A DNA stretch of 64,000 nucleotides from Russula earlei. Taxonomy: Eukaryota > Basidiomycota > Agaricomycetes > Russulales > Russulaceae. Below the pieces are notes generated by a model. That model saw nothing but the letters and a program-made list of their open reading frames with translations. It was not told the origin of the DNA and ran no database searches. Shown in pieces: positions 36,487-47,947 of this stretch; the stretch's first letter is position 1, and every line of letters begins with the position of its first letter. Location: contig JAGFNK010000153.1 of NCBI GenBank assembly GCA_025769875.1, forward strand, positions 1 to 64,000. Reading direction: 5' to 3'. The position numbers were made by a program, and so were the translations under genes.

Positions 36487-38491
36487 ATGACTCTTACCTC
36501 CCAGCCTCCTGCGGCAAGGTACGTCCCATATACTTTCGATGCCTGGATGTTTTGACAAACTTCCGCTCAAGGGACTCGAAAGATGCCTTGGCAGAGTTGA
36601 AGGCCCTTGTCGGCATCATACAGTCGGCCGTCGAACAGATGGAAACGATCGTTACTGCCCAGTCATTCACCCTCCCTTCTTCTGATTCGCCGTTTAGCCT
36701 CGATTCTGAGGCTCCACTCATGCATCCTGGAATTCTTTCCGCGGGATCGCTCATCACATCCGCCGCAGCACAGCTCACAACGCTAGTGAGACCGGCACCG
36801 CTCACAGTCTTTGATGTTATGATGCAGGTAGAACTGAAAGTCCCTCCGACCATACATCATTGCTGACACCGTGGTGTTATGCAGTTCCACCTCTCTACGG
36901 CTATCCGGGTTGCGACGAGCACTCATGTTGCTGAAATCCTTCGCGATGCTGGTCCCAAGGTAGTTTCGTACTCATTCGTCGCTTGTCGACAACCCCCGAC
37001 CTTTTGTCGAATAGGGAAAACACGTCACGGAGATTGCCATGCCTACCAAGGTTCACAGCGGAAAATTGGGTACGTTCCATGGAGTTGCGACACAGCGGTC
37101 GTAAACGATATTTCCAGCTCGGGTCCTCCGGCTGCTGGCGACAAATTATATGTTCACGGAGGTCTCCCCTGACATATTTGCCAATAACCGTCTGTCATCT
37201 ACGCTGGACACCGGAAAGTCTGTCGAAGAGCTATTGGCAAAGTTAGAACCCAAAGACCACTGTTCCACAACAATGAGCTAACGATGTTTAGCCCCGAATT
37301 AAAGCACCTAGGAACCCTTGGGATCACATCCATCATCGAGCACATGTGCGAGTTGATCACCGGATTGTTTTACTGTATTCACATCCTGATGTGCTCTAAA
37401 GCCTCGACGAGGGCTTCAAGATCTCCAGTTATCTGCCAGAGACACTTCTTGACCCTGAACTCGGACACGCGTATGAATCGAACAAGACCGCTATGAACAA
37501 AGCGCTCAACGTCGAGGGTGATTTCTGGAGCTGGCTCGAGGGCCCGGACAACAGGTTACGACTTGCCCGATTTGGGGCAGCCATGAATGGTCTGAAGAAC
37601 ATGACACCTGTTGATGCCATCCTCCAAGGTTCGATCGCGCTCTGCAAAAGCGACTGTCTGATTTTGAAATATCGAATTGGCAGGGTACGACTGGAATCAT
37701 CTACCCATGGACTCGCTGGTTGTCGATGTTGGTGGTGGCATTGGCTCACAGTCCATGACGCTCGCTCGCCATAATCCTCACCTTCGCTTCATTGTCCAGG
37801 ACCGCGAGGCCGTAATAGGCGATGCAGTCGAGGCATGGATATTACATATGGACGGACCTCTCCCCGTATCTGACAATATGCTGGTCGCAGTACTGGAAGA
37901 AGAACATGCCCGACGCACTTGAAGCTGGCCGCGTGGAATTTCAAGGTTGGTCGATGTCCACTTCCACGGCCCGTCGTCGGACGCTGAAGTTTGGATCATC
38001 AAGCGCAAAACTTCTTTGAACCGCAGCGAGCGCGGCAGGAAGACGTCTCGGTCTTCCTTCTCTCTAAAGTGCTCCACGATTGGGCTGACGAATATTGCAT
38101 GACCATTCTGAAACATCTGCGCGCTGCCGCCGGGCCAAAAACGCAACTGGTCGTTGTCGACCGATTGATCGCGACGGTCTGTGATGAACCCGTCACACAC
38201 GAAATACCGGGAGCAGAGATTCCCGTACCGCCCGAGCCGCTGCTCCACAACCTGGGTCGCGCGGTCTCAACGACGTACAACTTGGATGTGATGGTAAGGG
38301 AGAAAAGTGAATTCAGATACGGCGATGACTGAGCAGACTCTTTCAAGATGATGGGCTTTTTCAACGGCCAGGAACGCACTGTCACCTATATCCGTGACCT
38401 GCTCGATCGGGCGGGTTGGAAACTCGTCGCTGTATATCACGACGCGCCGTCGGTGACCAGGTCCCAGAAGGTGATTGCTGTTCCAAAGTAG
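36487..38491 (+). CDS. SAM-dependent O-methyltransferase, copy A
   Basis: A COMT-type O-methyltransferase, expected to methylate hydroxyls of a phenolic or polyketide-like substrate. Eleven proposed exons: 36487-36518, 36572-36827, 36885-36959, 37015-37069, 37118-37241, 37292-37345, 37402-37628, 37684-37832, 37891-37945, 38004-38293 and 38348-38491, giving 486 residues. The SAM-binding Gly-rich loop is VVDVGGG (about 287-293) and the catalytic His is His367 in KVLHDW. The N-terminal dimerisation domain and the C-terminal FFNGQERT block match copy B. Compared with B it has one extra intron (36960-37014), and the intron at 37833-37890 starts with GC rather than GT. The first exon is short and its ATG lies just after an acceptor-like CACAG, so the N-terminus is uncertain. 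Confidence 0.85.
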
Positions 38492-40268
38492 TACGAAATA
38501 TATTGCGACGACATGCGACGTGTCATGCGTTGCGCGAAACACGCACATGTCGTCACTCAATCACTAGCAACCAACCCCAGCAGCAAACACAAACCTTACG
38601 CCATTTCAACCCTCTTCCGCACGCACCTCTTTATAGATGGTCTTCTCACATTCAATTCCATCCTCTTGAGTCGCGTTTCCCACCTTTTATGCCTCGGACG
38701 CGACTTTGTGCTAGACGGACCTCATCTCCATTAAGCCGGCGTCACGCCGACCACTTGCTAACTTGACGCAATCCGCCTCCGAGTCCAAACTTCCTCACAT
38801 GTCCCTCGTGTCTACTTCTTTCCCTCGTAACGACGCCTTTAGACGTGGGGCGCTCGCTGAGGTAGGGGGATCGGCAGTCTATCCGCGACGTCCAGGGACG
38901 GACGAGTGAGTTGAATGAGCTGACGATGTGGTGATGCTGCTATCGTATGACTTTTTGACCACCCATGCACTGGCAATTGTCGCGTCAGTCTTTGTCTTGG
39001 ACGTTTCTCCTCATAAAAGTTGGGCAGTAAATGGATAATGAGTACACTCAAGCAGACCTGTTGTATATCGATGCCGATATTGCTGCAATGGAAAGAATGT
39101 TCGCCCGAGGAGAACGGTAGACGAGTCAAAGGGGGAAGGAGGGAACAAGAGCAAGGGGAGGCGAAGGCTGGTGGGCCAAGCTAATGAGATATGAGAAAGC
39201 CAGGCGTTGAGGCATGAGACGTGTGGTGTGAGAGACGGCAGGAGGGAAGAACGCAAGCGGGACATTGCACGAGGCTGTTTTCATAAATTTCAAATATCAT
39301 GCTCGATGCATGCATCAACACGAAGTGGATTCGTGCCGCACGCAACCCTAGGAAGTATCCGCCCCATGCAACACTGGAAGGGTTGATGGGCGGATGCGGA
39401 CTAATCACCGCTGCTCCGTCTCTGTGAGCAGACTGTTGCAAACTGAGAACGACGCGATGCCCACAAAAGGTCGCGTTCGGTGGCTGGCGAAGCGTAGCTT
39501 TGAAATCCTCGCCTGCTCACCAATCACTTCATACCACGAAATCCCGATTACGCTGTGCTGGGGAATGCGTCCTCGATCAGGCCGAGGGTTTGCCCTTTGG
39601 GAACCATCGAATGCGGGGATCGGAGGGGCCAGACGACGCAGAGCTTCTCTTCTGGCGCTCAAGGCAGGGCCAGAGTGTCACCGCGGGGAAATGGCGCGCG
39701 CGCGTGGGACGGCTCGTCGAGAGGACTGGTCTCCCCATCACGGCGTCGGTGCCTTTCTTCCCACTCTTGTCCAGACACTTCCTTTTTCTCATCTCCATTT
39801 CTGCCAAGAATGAGGATGAACGTGGGAGCGGCGTTGCGACGCATTCAATCTGTCGAGATTCGTGGAGCCTGCCGTTCAAGTTCCTGGCTACCAACGCCAT
39901 CGACATGCCTCCTCTTTTCCTAATCAACCAAGACAAGGGTGGGCCCGCGTGTAAACGCCGCCTGATGCATGATGGCCTCATACTCTGTTGGCTGAAAAAA
40001 AAAAGGGAAAGTGCACCTACTAATGCCTTTACCTTTTCCCGGGCATCCCGGCATCATTGACAGCTAGCGCGCAACTCAAAACCAGGAGACTTCCATCCTG
40101 GTGAACGGTTCCGGCTGTAAATTAGTCAACACTCCGCTGCCATCATGATGTGCATGTCAATCCGCGGCCTCGACGTAGAGAGCTTTCCCGGCGTCTAAAT
40201 GCCAGACTGAAGATAATTGGTATATATATCATCTTACCTTCAGCGCTGACCTCCCCTCATCATTTCCA
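38492..40268. other. Spacer between the two methyltransferases
   Basis: A 1.78-kb interval between the tandem copies. Several short open frames exist (for example 39129-38839 on minus and 39500-40060 on plus), but none has a recognisable domain or splice pattern. Its right end should contain the promoter of copy B. Confidence 0.4.
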
Positions 40269-42286
40269 ATGTCTCATTCGACCTCACAGCCAGCGACAGC
40301 TACCGTCCAGTCTCCTGCGGCAAGGTATGTCCTCCACGTGTGTCGGACGTTGGAGTCTTTGTGACTGTCCTCCTCTGAAGGGATTCGAAGGATACCTTGG
40401 CAGAGTTGAAGGCCCTCTCCAACATCATACAATCCTCTATCGATCAGATCGAGGCGGTTGTTACTGCCAATTCTTTCACTTTCCCTTCCTCGGACTCACC
40501 GTTTAGTCTCGAGTCCGAGGCGCCGCGCATGCACTCTGACATCCATGAGGCTGGTTCGCTCATCACGTCCGCCGCAGCACAGCTCATAACGCTCGTGAGG
40601 CCCGCGCCGCTCACAGTGTTTGATGTTATGATGCAGGTGAGTTGAAGGTCTCTCGGTCTGTGCATCATTTCTGATGGCGTGAGAATATTCAAGTTCCACG
40701 TCTCTACTGCCATCCGGACTGCGTCCAATACACATGTTCCTGAGATCCTTCGGGACGCTGGCCCCAAGGGAAAGCACGTCACCGAAATTGCCAAGCCCAC
40801 CGGGGTTCACAGCGGAAAATTGGGTACGTACGATGGGTTTTTAACACATTCTCAGTCCATAATGTTACCAGCCCGGGTCCTCCGCGTGCTTGCAACGAAT
40901 CATATCTTCACGGAGGTCTCCCCTGACGTATTTGCCAATAACCGCCTATCGTCCGTTTTGGACACTGGAAAGTCTGTCGAAGAGCTATTGGCAAGGTTGG
41001 ACCCGAGTCTAGTTTTCTAGAGCAACGAAATAACTATCGCCAGGCCCGTATCGAAGCACGAAGGAACTCTCGGCATAACATCCCTCGTAGAACATATGTA
41101 CGCATCATTCACGAGATCGGTTTCCAATATTGACATCTTGAGGTGCTTGTACAGCCTCGACGAAGGGTTCAAAAGCTCCAGCTACCTGCCAGAGACTCTT
41201 TTCGATCCGCAACTCGGACATGCCTATGAATCGGACAAGACCGCTATGAACAAGGCATTCAATATAGAGTGCGATTTTTGGAGCTGGCTCGAAGGTCCAA
41301 ACAACGGGTTACGCCTTACCCGATTCGGGACTGCCATGAACGGCGTGAAGAACATGACCTCCGCGGATACAATCCTCGATGGTTCGATCATGCCGCGCGA
41401 CTTTGGGGGTCACCGTCTGACTTTGAACTGACAGGGTACGCCTGGGATGGTTTACCAAAGGACTCATTGGTTGTCGATGTCGGAGGTGGTCTTGGCGCGC
41501 AGTCCTTGAGGCTCGCTGTTCAACACCCGCATCTTCGCTTCATCGTCCAGGACCGTGAGGCCGTCGTGGGTGGTGCAGTCCCGGTATGTGCTTCAGATTC
41601 GCAGACAGTCTCCAATTGTCGCGATCTCCCTAACAGTATATTGGCTACAGTTCTGGAAGGAGAACCTTCCCGGCGCGCTCGAAACCGGCCGCGTGAAGCT
41701 TCAAGGTTTGTCAATTATCGATGCTGACATCTCCGCCTCTGGTTGAATGCGAACGCTGACGTTTGAAAAATCAAGCGCAAAACTTCTTTGAACCCCAAGC
41801 AGCGCAGCAGGAAGACGTCTCGGTCTTTCTGCTCTCTAAAGTGCTCCACGATTGGGCTGACGAGTATTGCCTCACTATTCTGAAACATCTGCGCGTCGCC
41901 GCTGGGCCCAAGACGCAGCTCGTCCTCGTCGAAGCGGTGATTTCAACTGTCTGTGATGAACCCGTCACACATGAGATCCCGGGCGCGGGGGTTCTCGTAC
42001 CGCCCAAACCGCTGCTCCATAACATGGGTCGCGCGGCGGCAACGTCGTACAATTTGGATGTCATGGTACGAAACAAAAAAGTACAACGCTATCTGAGCTG
42101 ACAAGTCCTGTTTTTTTTTTTTTTTTTGGTCGCACGCCAAAGATGATGGGCTTCTTCAACGGCCAAGAACGCACCGTCACGTATTTCCGTGACTTGCTAA
42201 ACCAAGCGGGTTGGAAGCTGATCGGTGTTTATCCTGACGCGCCGTCTGTGATCAGGTTCCAAAAGCTTATAGCCGTTCCGACCTAG
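40269..42286 (+). CDS. SAM-dependent O-methyltransferase, copy B
   Basis: The tandem paralogue of copy A, same orientation, 1.8 kb downstream. Ten proposed exons: 40269-40324, 40381-40636, 40694-40823, 40872-40995, 41044-41097, 41155-41381, 41435-41583, 41651-41705, 41776-42065 and 42143-42286, giving 494 residues. From exon 2 on, every exon has the same length as in copy A, except that exon 3 (130 nt) equals exons 3 and 4 of A (75 plus 55). The SAM loop VVDVGGG and catalytic His375 in KVLHDW are intact, so it should be active. The last intron carries 17 T at 42111-42127. Sequence differences between the copies are spread over the whole length, so the duplication is not very recent. Confidence 0.88.
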
Positions 42287-44309
42287 GGTTTGTATTTCTT
42301 GGGATGTAGCTGTGTTACAATCCGTTGTACATTATGGCCTCACGCCCACTTGGTTGTGATGCCATGTTGCAACAGAAAACTTGAAACATTGAAGTTCAGG
42401 ACTTCCCTCCTGCACCATCATCTCTAACTGAACCTTACGAGGAATCTTGTGGCACACTCATCAAGTTGTGGACATCTGTGAACCCCATCACCTGAATCGG
42501 TGCTTCGAGAGAGAGAGTATCATCACGGAGATAGTGATCTCCGTGATGCTACGGATATCGAAGCTAAGATTGTACTGATGGTACCTCAGTGTATCGCACG
42601 CGGGGGACGAACAGGTCCTACAGACAGAGACAAAGCACCAGAGTAGTATGTCGTATATACTGTATCTAAACTGTCAATCTGTAGCCGTGATACTTGTGGT
42701 CCGAGTCCTTAGAAATATACTGGGCGGCGTTGCAGCCGCGCCCGTGCTCTCCTGCGGGCGCACTTGCAACATTTTTCTGTTTGGACAAGGCACCGTAGTG
42801 ATACAGGGCAACGCATCTCGCATCACCGGAACAAATGCCAAAGTCAAACGCTGTTTTATTTTTTGACCGGTACGATACAGTCCCGTCTTTTCGCACCTCA
42901 CACGGAAATCAAATGGAGGTGAGAAATCATGGGGTTAAGATGGCTGTCCAAAAGAGCGAGGAACGGGGCAAAACCTAAATGGAGCTGTCGCGAGTCCTTG
43001 CGGCGGTTGCAAGAGTCGGATGTGAGGGAGGGGTTGCTGGATGCGTCGGTGGCTAGCCAAGACTCTTCGCTTGCGTGGGTCTAGAGTAGATGAGAACTTG
43101 GAAACCGACTCGGGCCGGCACGAGGACCTGGTTCGGGTTCGGACTCACTCAATGTTTTGGCTGAATCCGCTCCGGGTCATCGCCGATGCTCTCACTCTTT
43201 CCTCACGATTGGACATTCTCGTGTTTGATGGACAACTGGGTTGTCAAGGCAGTTTTGACTCGGGCCTGGAATGGGACCACGCCGTCATTGTGACGAAATA
43301 CGTTCCAGGGTAATGTTTTTGTCAGCAGGGGCATGGGTGAGATGACCAAACAAAAAACCGGGATACATGCGGTGAGGCAGGTGTGGTTCGCGCCGAAGAG
43401 AGGAGATTGTCTCGACCGGGTCATGAAGAGCTCGGTGTAGAGGTACTGACAAAGCTTCGAACTGAGCTCTTTTCGTTGAAGATCATGAAAAGGGTGGCGA
43501 AGATCGAGTGAGCGTAGGAGGTGCAACAGAGAGAAATCCACGACAAAGAAAATGAATCGGCGCATATTTAAACGTGGTACCTCCCTAACACTCATCCATC
43601 TCGTCCGACAACGACGTGAACATAATGTCATCACATACAAATCCTTGTGTTCGCTTCACACCATGACGTCCGGTGCGTCGCCGATGTACAGCGGACAAGC
43701 GAGGTGAGCGGACATCGGACAAAAGTCCGTCTCGTCTTCACCCTCTCGTCTTGTCTCTCGTACCCGCTTCGTCTCGTTCCCGTGTTCGCTCGCTCGTCCA
43801 CGTTCACTCGCTGCCCTGTCCTCGTCTTACCCCCCTCGACCACCTCGCGTCTGTACTAGTATATATGTCGACTCGCCTTTCCTTGGTTCGATGCTTCAAA
43901 GAACCCGCAAGATGAAGGTAATAATACATCTCTGAGGAATTCGACTCGGCAGTGAGATGAATAGCGTAACTCGATGATGACATATCAGTACAAACGCGAC
44001 ATTGAGGTATATTACATCCAATCTGAAAGTGTCGGTAGCTCACAGGACAGATACATTTTGTCCATGTCAAGGCACTAACTACTCATAAGAGTAATCAAAT
44101 CGGAACATCACGGCCTTTCTACGAGGTTGGTGCTTAAGGGCAAATCTTAAGGGAAGAAAAAGGAAAAGAGTAATCGCGGCAACAAAGCGGGTCGATCGTA
44201 TTTCGTGGTGGTGGTGCGAATTTGTCTTCTCATAGTGAACTGAGATGAAAAAAGGACCTTACCGATCTTGCGGCATTACTGTGTTCGGTGCAATGCAGGC
44301 ATACTCATC
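42287..44309. other. Gene-poor interval
   Basis: About 2 kb without a recognisable gene. A CT- and CG-rich low-complexity patch lies at about 43730-43860. A minus-strand frame starting at an ATG near 43565 has a hydrophobic start like a signal peptide and an AT-rich element just upstream, but no recognisable mature domain. I treat it as unproven. Confidence 0.35.
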
Positions 44310-47300
44310 CTACGTCCTTCCTGCACCATACCTCAGCAGTAGTTTCTCCGTGGCGCGCTTATTCCTTGGTCCCACCATCTGAAGTGGTGTTCGACCTTGA
44401 CCATCCCACGAGTTGACATCAACACCAAGCTCCAGAAGCGGTTCAACAAGCTTGAGGCTTCCCTCTTGTGAGGCCACATGAAGTGGGGTCTGGCCATCCT
44501 CGTCGCGAACGCATGAATCCGCGCCATGCTGCGGGAGTAGTAAGTAGCGAGACATCTCCACCCCACTACCCCATGGAGTGGTGTCCGACCTTGATTGTCA
44601 CGCGAGTTGACATCGACACCAAGCTCTAGAAGCCGCTCAACGAGCTCAAGCCTTCCTTCAAAATGAGGCCGCATGTAGCGGAATCTGGCCATCCTCATCT
44701 CGAATACCTGGGTCCGCCCCATACTCAAGTAGTAGTAGCGCAACACCCTCACACCACCACGCTGCATCGTGGAGTGGTGTCCGACCTTGAATGTCATGGG
44801 CGTTGATATCGCCACTAAGCTACAGAAGCCCCTGAGCGGCCTTGGTGTCTCCTTCTTGTGATGCCAGATGTAGTAGGGTGCGGCGCTCGTCGTCCTTAGC
44901 ATTTGGGTTTCCGTCATGCTTGAGATCCTGACAGTCATGCGACAAAGCCAGATAAATCGGAGACCTGCCCTGTTTGTCCCGGAAATTTGGATCTCCCCCA
45001 TGACCAAGCAGTGATTTCCACCATGCTCGTTCCCTGTGGTCCCAATTCCAACGCAACAATGAGCGGGGTCTTCTCGTCGTCATTGATGGCGTCTATATCT
45101 GCTCCCTAATCCAGTGATACTCTACCGACCTCGACATGAGATGTGTCATGCAAAGGAGTGTGGCTGATTGGCCACAAGAGTTGACATCAGCGTGGTGCAT
45201 GAGCAGATACCGCACGAGTTCAAGCGATCCCGCTCTGGATGCGACATAGAGTGGGGCACAATAGTAACCTCCCTTCGCGTTCACATCCTGTGAGCAGGTA
45301 TTGACCAACTCTGCCAAGCCATGGAAGCCACAGGCGGCATAATATTTACGGACCAGACGCCATCCGGTAGGAACCCGGGTTCGGCATCGGAGTCGGAGTC
45401 GGGAATCGAATCAGACCAAAATTAAATTTTCATTTGCAAAGATCTGTGACCACACGTTTCGAACTTTTCGTGTTCCACCCATTGCTATGCAGCGTAATTA
45501 GCAAGTAGAAAGTTCTTGATGTGACTGTTCGCATCCAGCTGGACTAGAATCGAAAGACAAGCTTGTGTGACCAGGATGCACTGGTTCAAGGAGAATGTGG
45601 TACCGTGGAACACTGCCCTTCTGTGATCCATGTCAATGTCGGATATTCTGTGACAGAGAGATGTGCAATTTGCACGATATCTGAACCACTCCAACGAGGG
45701 ACGACGCTGATCAAACTTGAGCACGTAGATAGCACCATATCTCTTGGAGCTGCAGGCCGCCAGTCCGCGCGAAATACTGGCGTTCGTCCTTCCTCAAATT
45801 CAAACGCAAGGAATTCCGCAAGCTCTTCAACCCGGAGTGGACGGAAAGCAATAGACATTGAGATAGGCGATGGGCATTATCCTCGTCGATGTTGAGTAAT
45901 GCGCGCTCAAATGTCTTATCCAATGTAGAGGGTAATTCGTCCAGAGCCTGTCGGAAACGAGGTGCAAGACATCGTCGCAACGTATCCAACTGGCAGAACA
46001 CCCATCGAAGCCTGATTCCCACCTCAGTCAAAATTGACTGGTACCAAAAGACGAAGTCTCACATCCCATCGGCTCTCTCTGAGAGCATCTCAATGACATA
46101 TTCTATATCTTCATTTCTCCATTTGCGCGCCTTTGGGTCCGATTTATGGTCCACTCGATATAATCATTGATGTCTTCTTTTCGTCCACTTTCACCATGAA
46201 GGGAAACAGTATGAGACAGCAAGGGCCGAAGAAAGGCTTCGATATCTGTTTCGGTTCGACTCGTGATACAAACAGACAGGTGTGAACAGTTCTCACAGCC
46301 ATCTCGAAAGAGAAAGCGCATCTCACGAGGCGATGGCATGCCCACGTTATTAGGACACTCATCGAGGGCGTCAATCATAATGTAAATCGGTGCTTGACTT
46401 GGATCAATCAGCATATTTCTGACCCAGCATCGTGTTCCGAGTATAGATCAAAGAGCCTATACGCGTCGGATTGTGCAGCGAGTTGTACAAGAAGCGAGGA
46501 GATCTCGCCATGGGCATACTTCTTTGACTCGTCCCTGAAATTAAAGAAGGCAGTCGATGCAAGTACCGGCCAAGCGTGATTTTGTGATGTCTTCGATAAT
46601 CGACGGAACTAGATGTGTGCATCAGTGTTGTCTTGTGACAAGGGGCTGAGTCAAGTGACACGCACCAAAGAATCGTCTTCCGTGATCCGGCTGCAAAACC
46701 GAGGATTCAGTTTGAGCTGCAAAGATAAGAAGAATGAGTGTACGTTTACCATGAATCCAGAAAATTGATCCCGTAGCATTTTTCCACTAGTGGGAAAGTG
46801 TTTCCATGGATGAGCCATTCTGCTGTTCCTTCATGGTAAGCCCTCCTTACCATGTGGTTTATCCATGGATCAGGTTGGAGACAGCCGTCGTCGACACTTT
46901 TCTGGTGTCTCATCGCCTAGAACATAATATTAGCTATCGCTGACGGCAATCACAACTGAACACACGTCTCGACTTATTAATGTCAGTCTCCAGTTGCTGC
47001 ACGAGTACTTTCACTACTATCAAACCCTGAATTCGCACTGTATGGGACAAATAATACCGAGAGTATGATGAATGCCATCCATCAACACAATTCTGTCCAA
47101 ATAAAAGGCCAAGCGTTTAGCACAGAGTAGGGCATTAAGAAGGAAGTCCGGCGCACCATCCCATAACGACCTTCATATTCTTCAAAAGACCATGAACCAT
47201 TTCAAGTGTTTGCGTCGCGGTCATTCGTGCCTCTTCTTACGTACGTCAGCCGGTCCAATCTTTGCAGCACTGCTTTCACATCATTCTCCCCTAGGAGGTT

Positions 47301-47754
47301 CTTGCCAAATTTCTCTGCATCCCAGTGTATCAACCAGTACGTATCAGTGACAATGGAACTTACTAAACCATCCTTCATTGACCTGTTGAATTGCAAAAGA
47401 GATGGTGGAGAGCAGTTCGATCAGAATCTTTACGACGATTTCAGTTATTGCAGTCGTAGATGGAATCTTGGTAAGTCGCTTGAGAAACGACTGAAAAGGA
47501 TCAAGAAGAGCGTCGTAGCTCGCCCTGACGTCCTTGATCGCCTGATGAATGTCATAGATGAAAAATCCGGTCGAGAAAATCGAGTGAAAAAGCATTCCGA
47601 AAGAAGTATACCGATTCCAGCGAAGATGACCGTTGCTGGTGGGAATGCCTAAGGGGGGGAGGATCATCATTGGGTAGAATGGCAACGAAGCAAGGAGTAA
47701 CCAAAGCAACACCTCCACCGAGGACACCGCTGGTAGAAAGGTTATACAATACAT
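44310..47754 (-). pseudogene. NACHT-ankyrin (NLR-like STAND) pseudogene
   Basis: Read on the minus strand, the parts follow the usual order of fungal STAND proteins, which act in non-self recognition and programmed cell death. An N-terminal helical domain (47754-47180) is followed by a linker with HEGTAEWLIHGNTF (near 46800). A NACHT region (46660-46100) has a Walker-B segment IYIMIDALDECPN and the sensor-like VCITSRTETDIEAFLRPLL. A post-NACHT helical part (46031-45480) has FRPLRVEELAEFLAFEFEEG, and ankyrin repeats (45320-44310) include DEDGQTPLHVASQEGSLKLV. These pieces lie in different frames with stops between them. At about 45870 the frame shifts inside a conserved block with no splice signal, so it is broken rather than just intron-rich. 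The P-loop could not be found intact. Confidence 0.75.
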
Positions 47755-47947
47755 GGACTGTCCGCTTAGTCCACATCATGAGCTGTCCATCGTCTGTCCG
47801 AAAAAGTTATGAAAAGATTGTTTTTGCTCCTGAAGGACGGCGATGACGGATTCAACAGATCCGCAGGTGACGAGCTTGTTAAAGATCTGATGTTGCCCTG
47901 TTCTATATTCGTAGTAGTCACTTCATTCCGCTAACGATGAGCACGGG

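Noticed and set aside
43203..43640. Small secreted protein on the minus strand starting near 43565
   Set aside because: It has a hydrophobic start and an AT-rich upstream element, but the mature part shows no cysteine pattern or known domain and no intron support.
45300..47754. Intact spliced NACHT gene
   Set aside because: Frame changes occur inside conserved blocks without GT..AG signals and several stops lie in recognisable motifs, so a working gene is unlikely.
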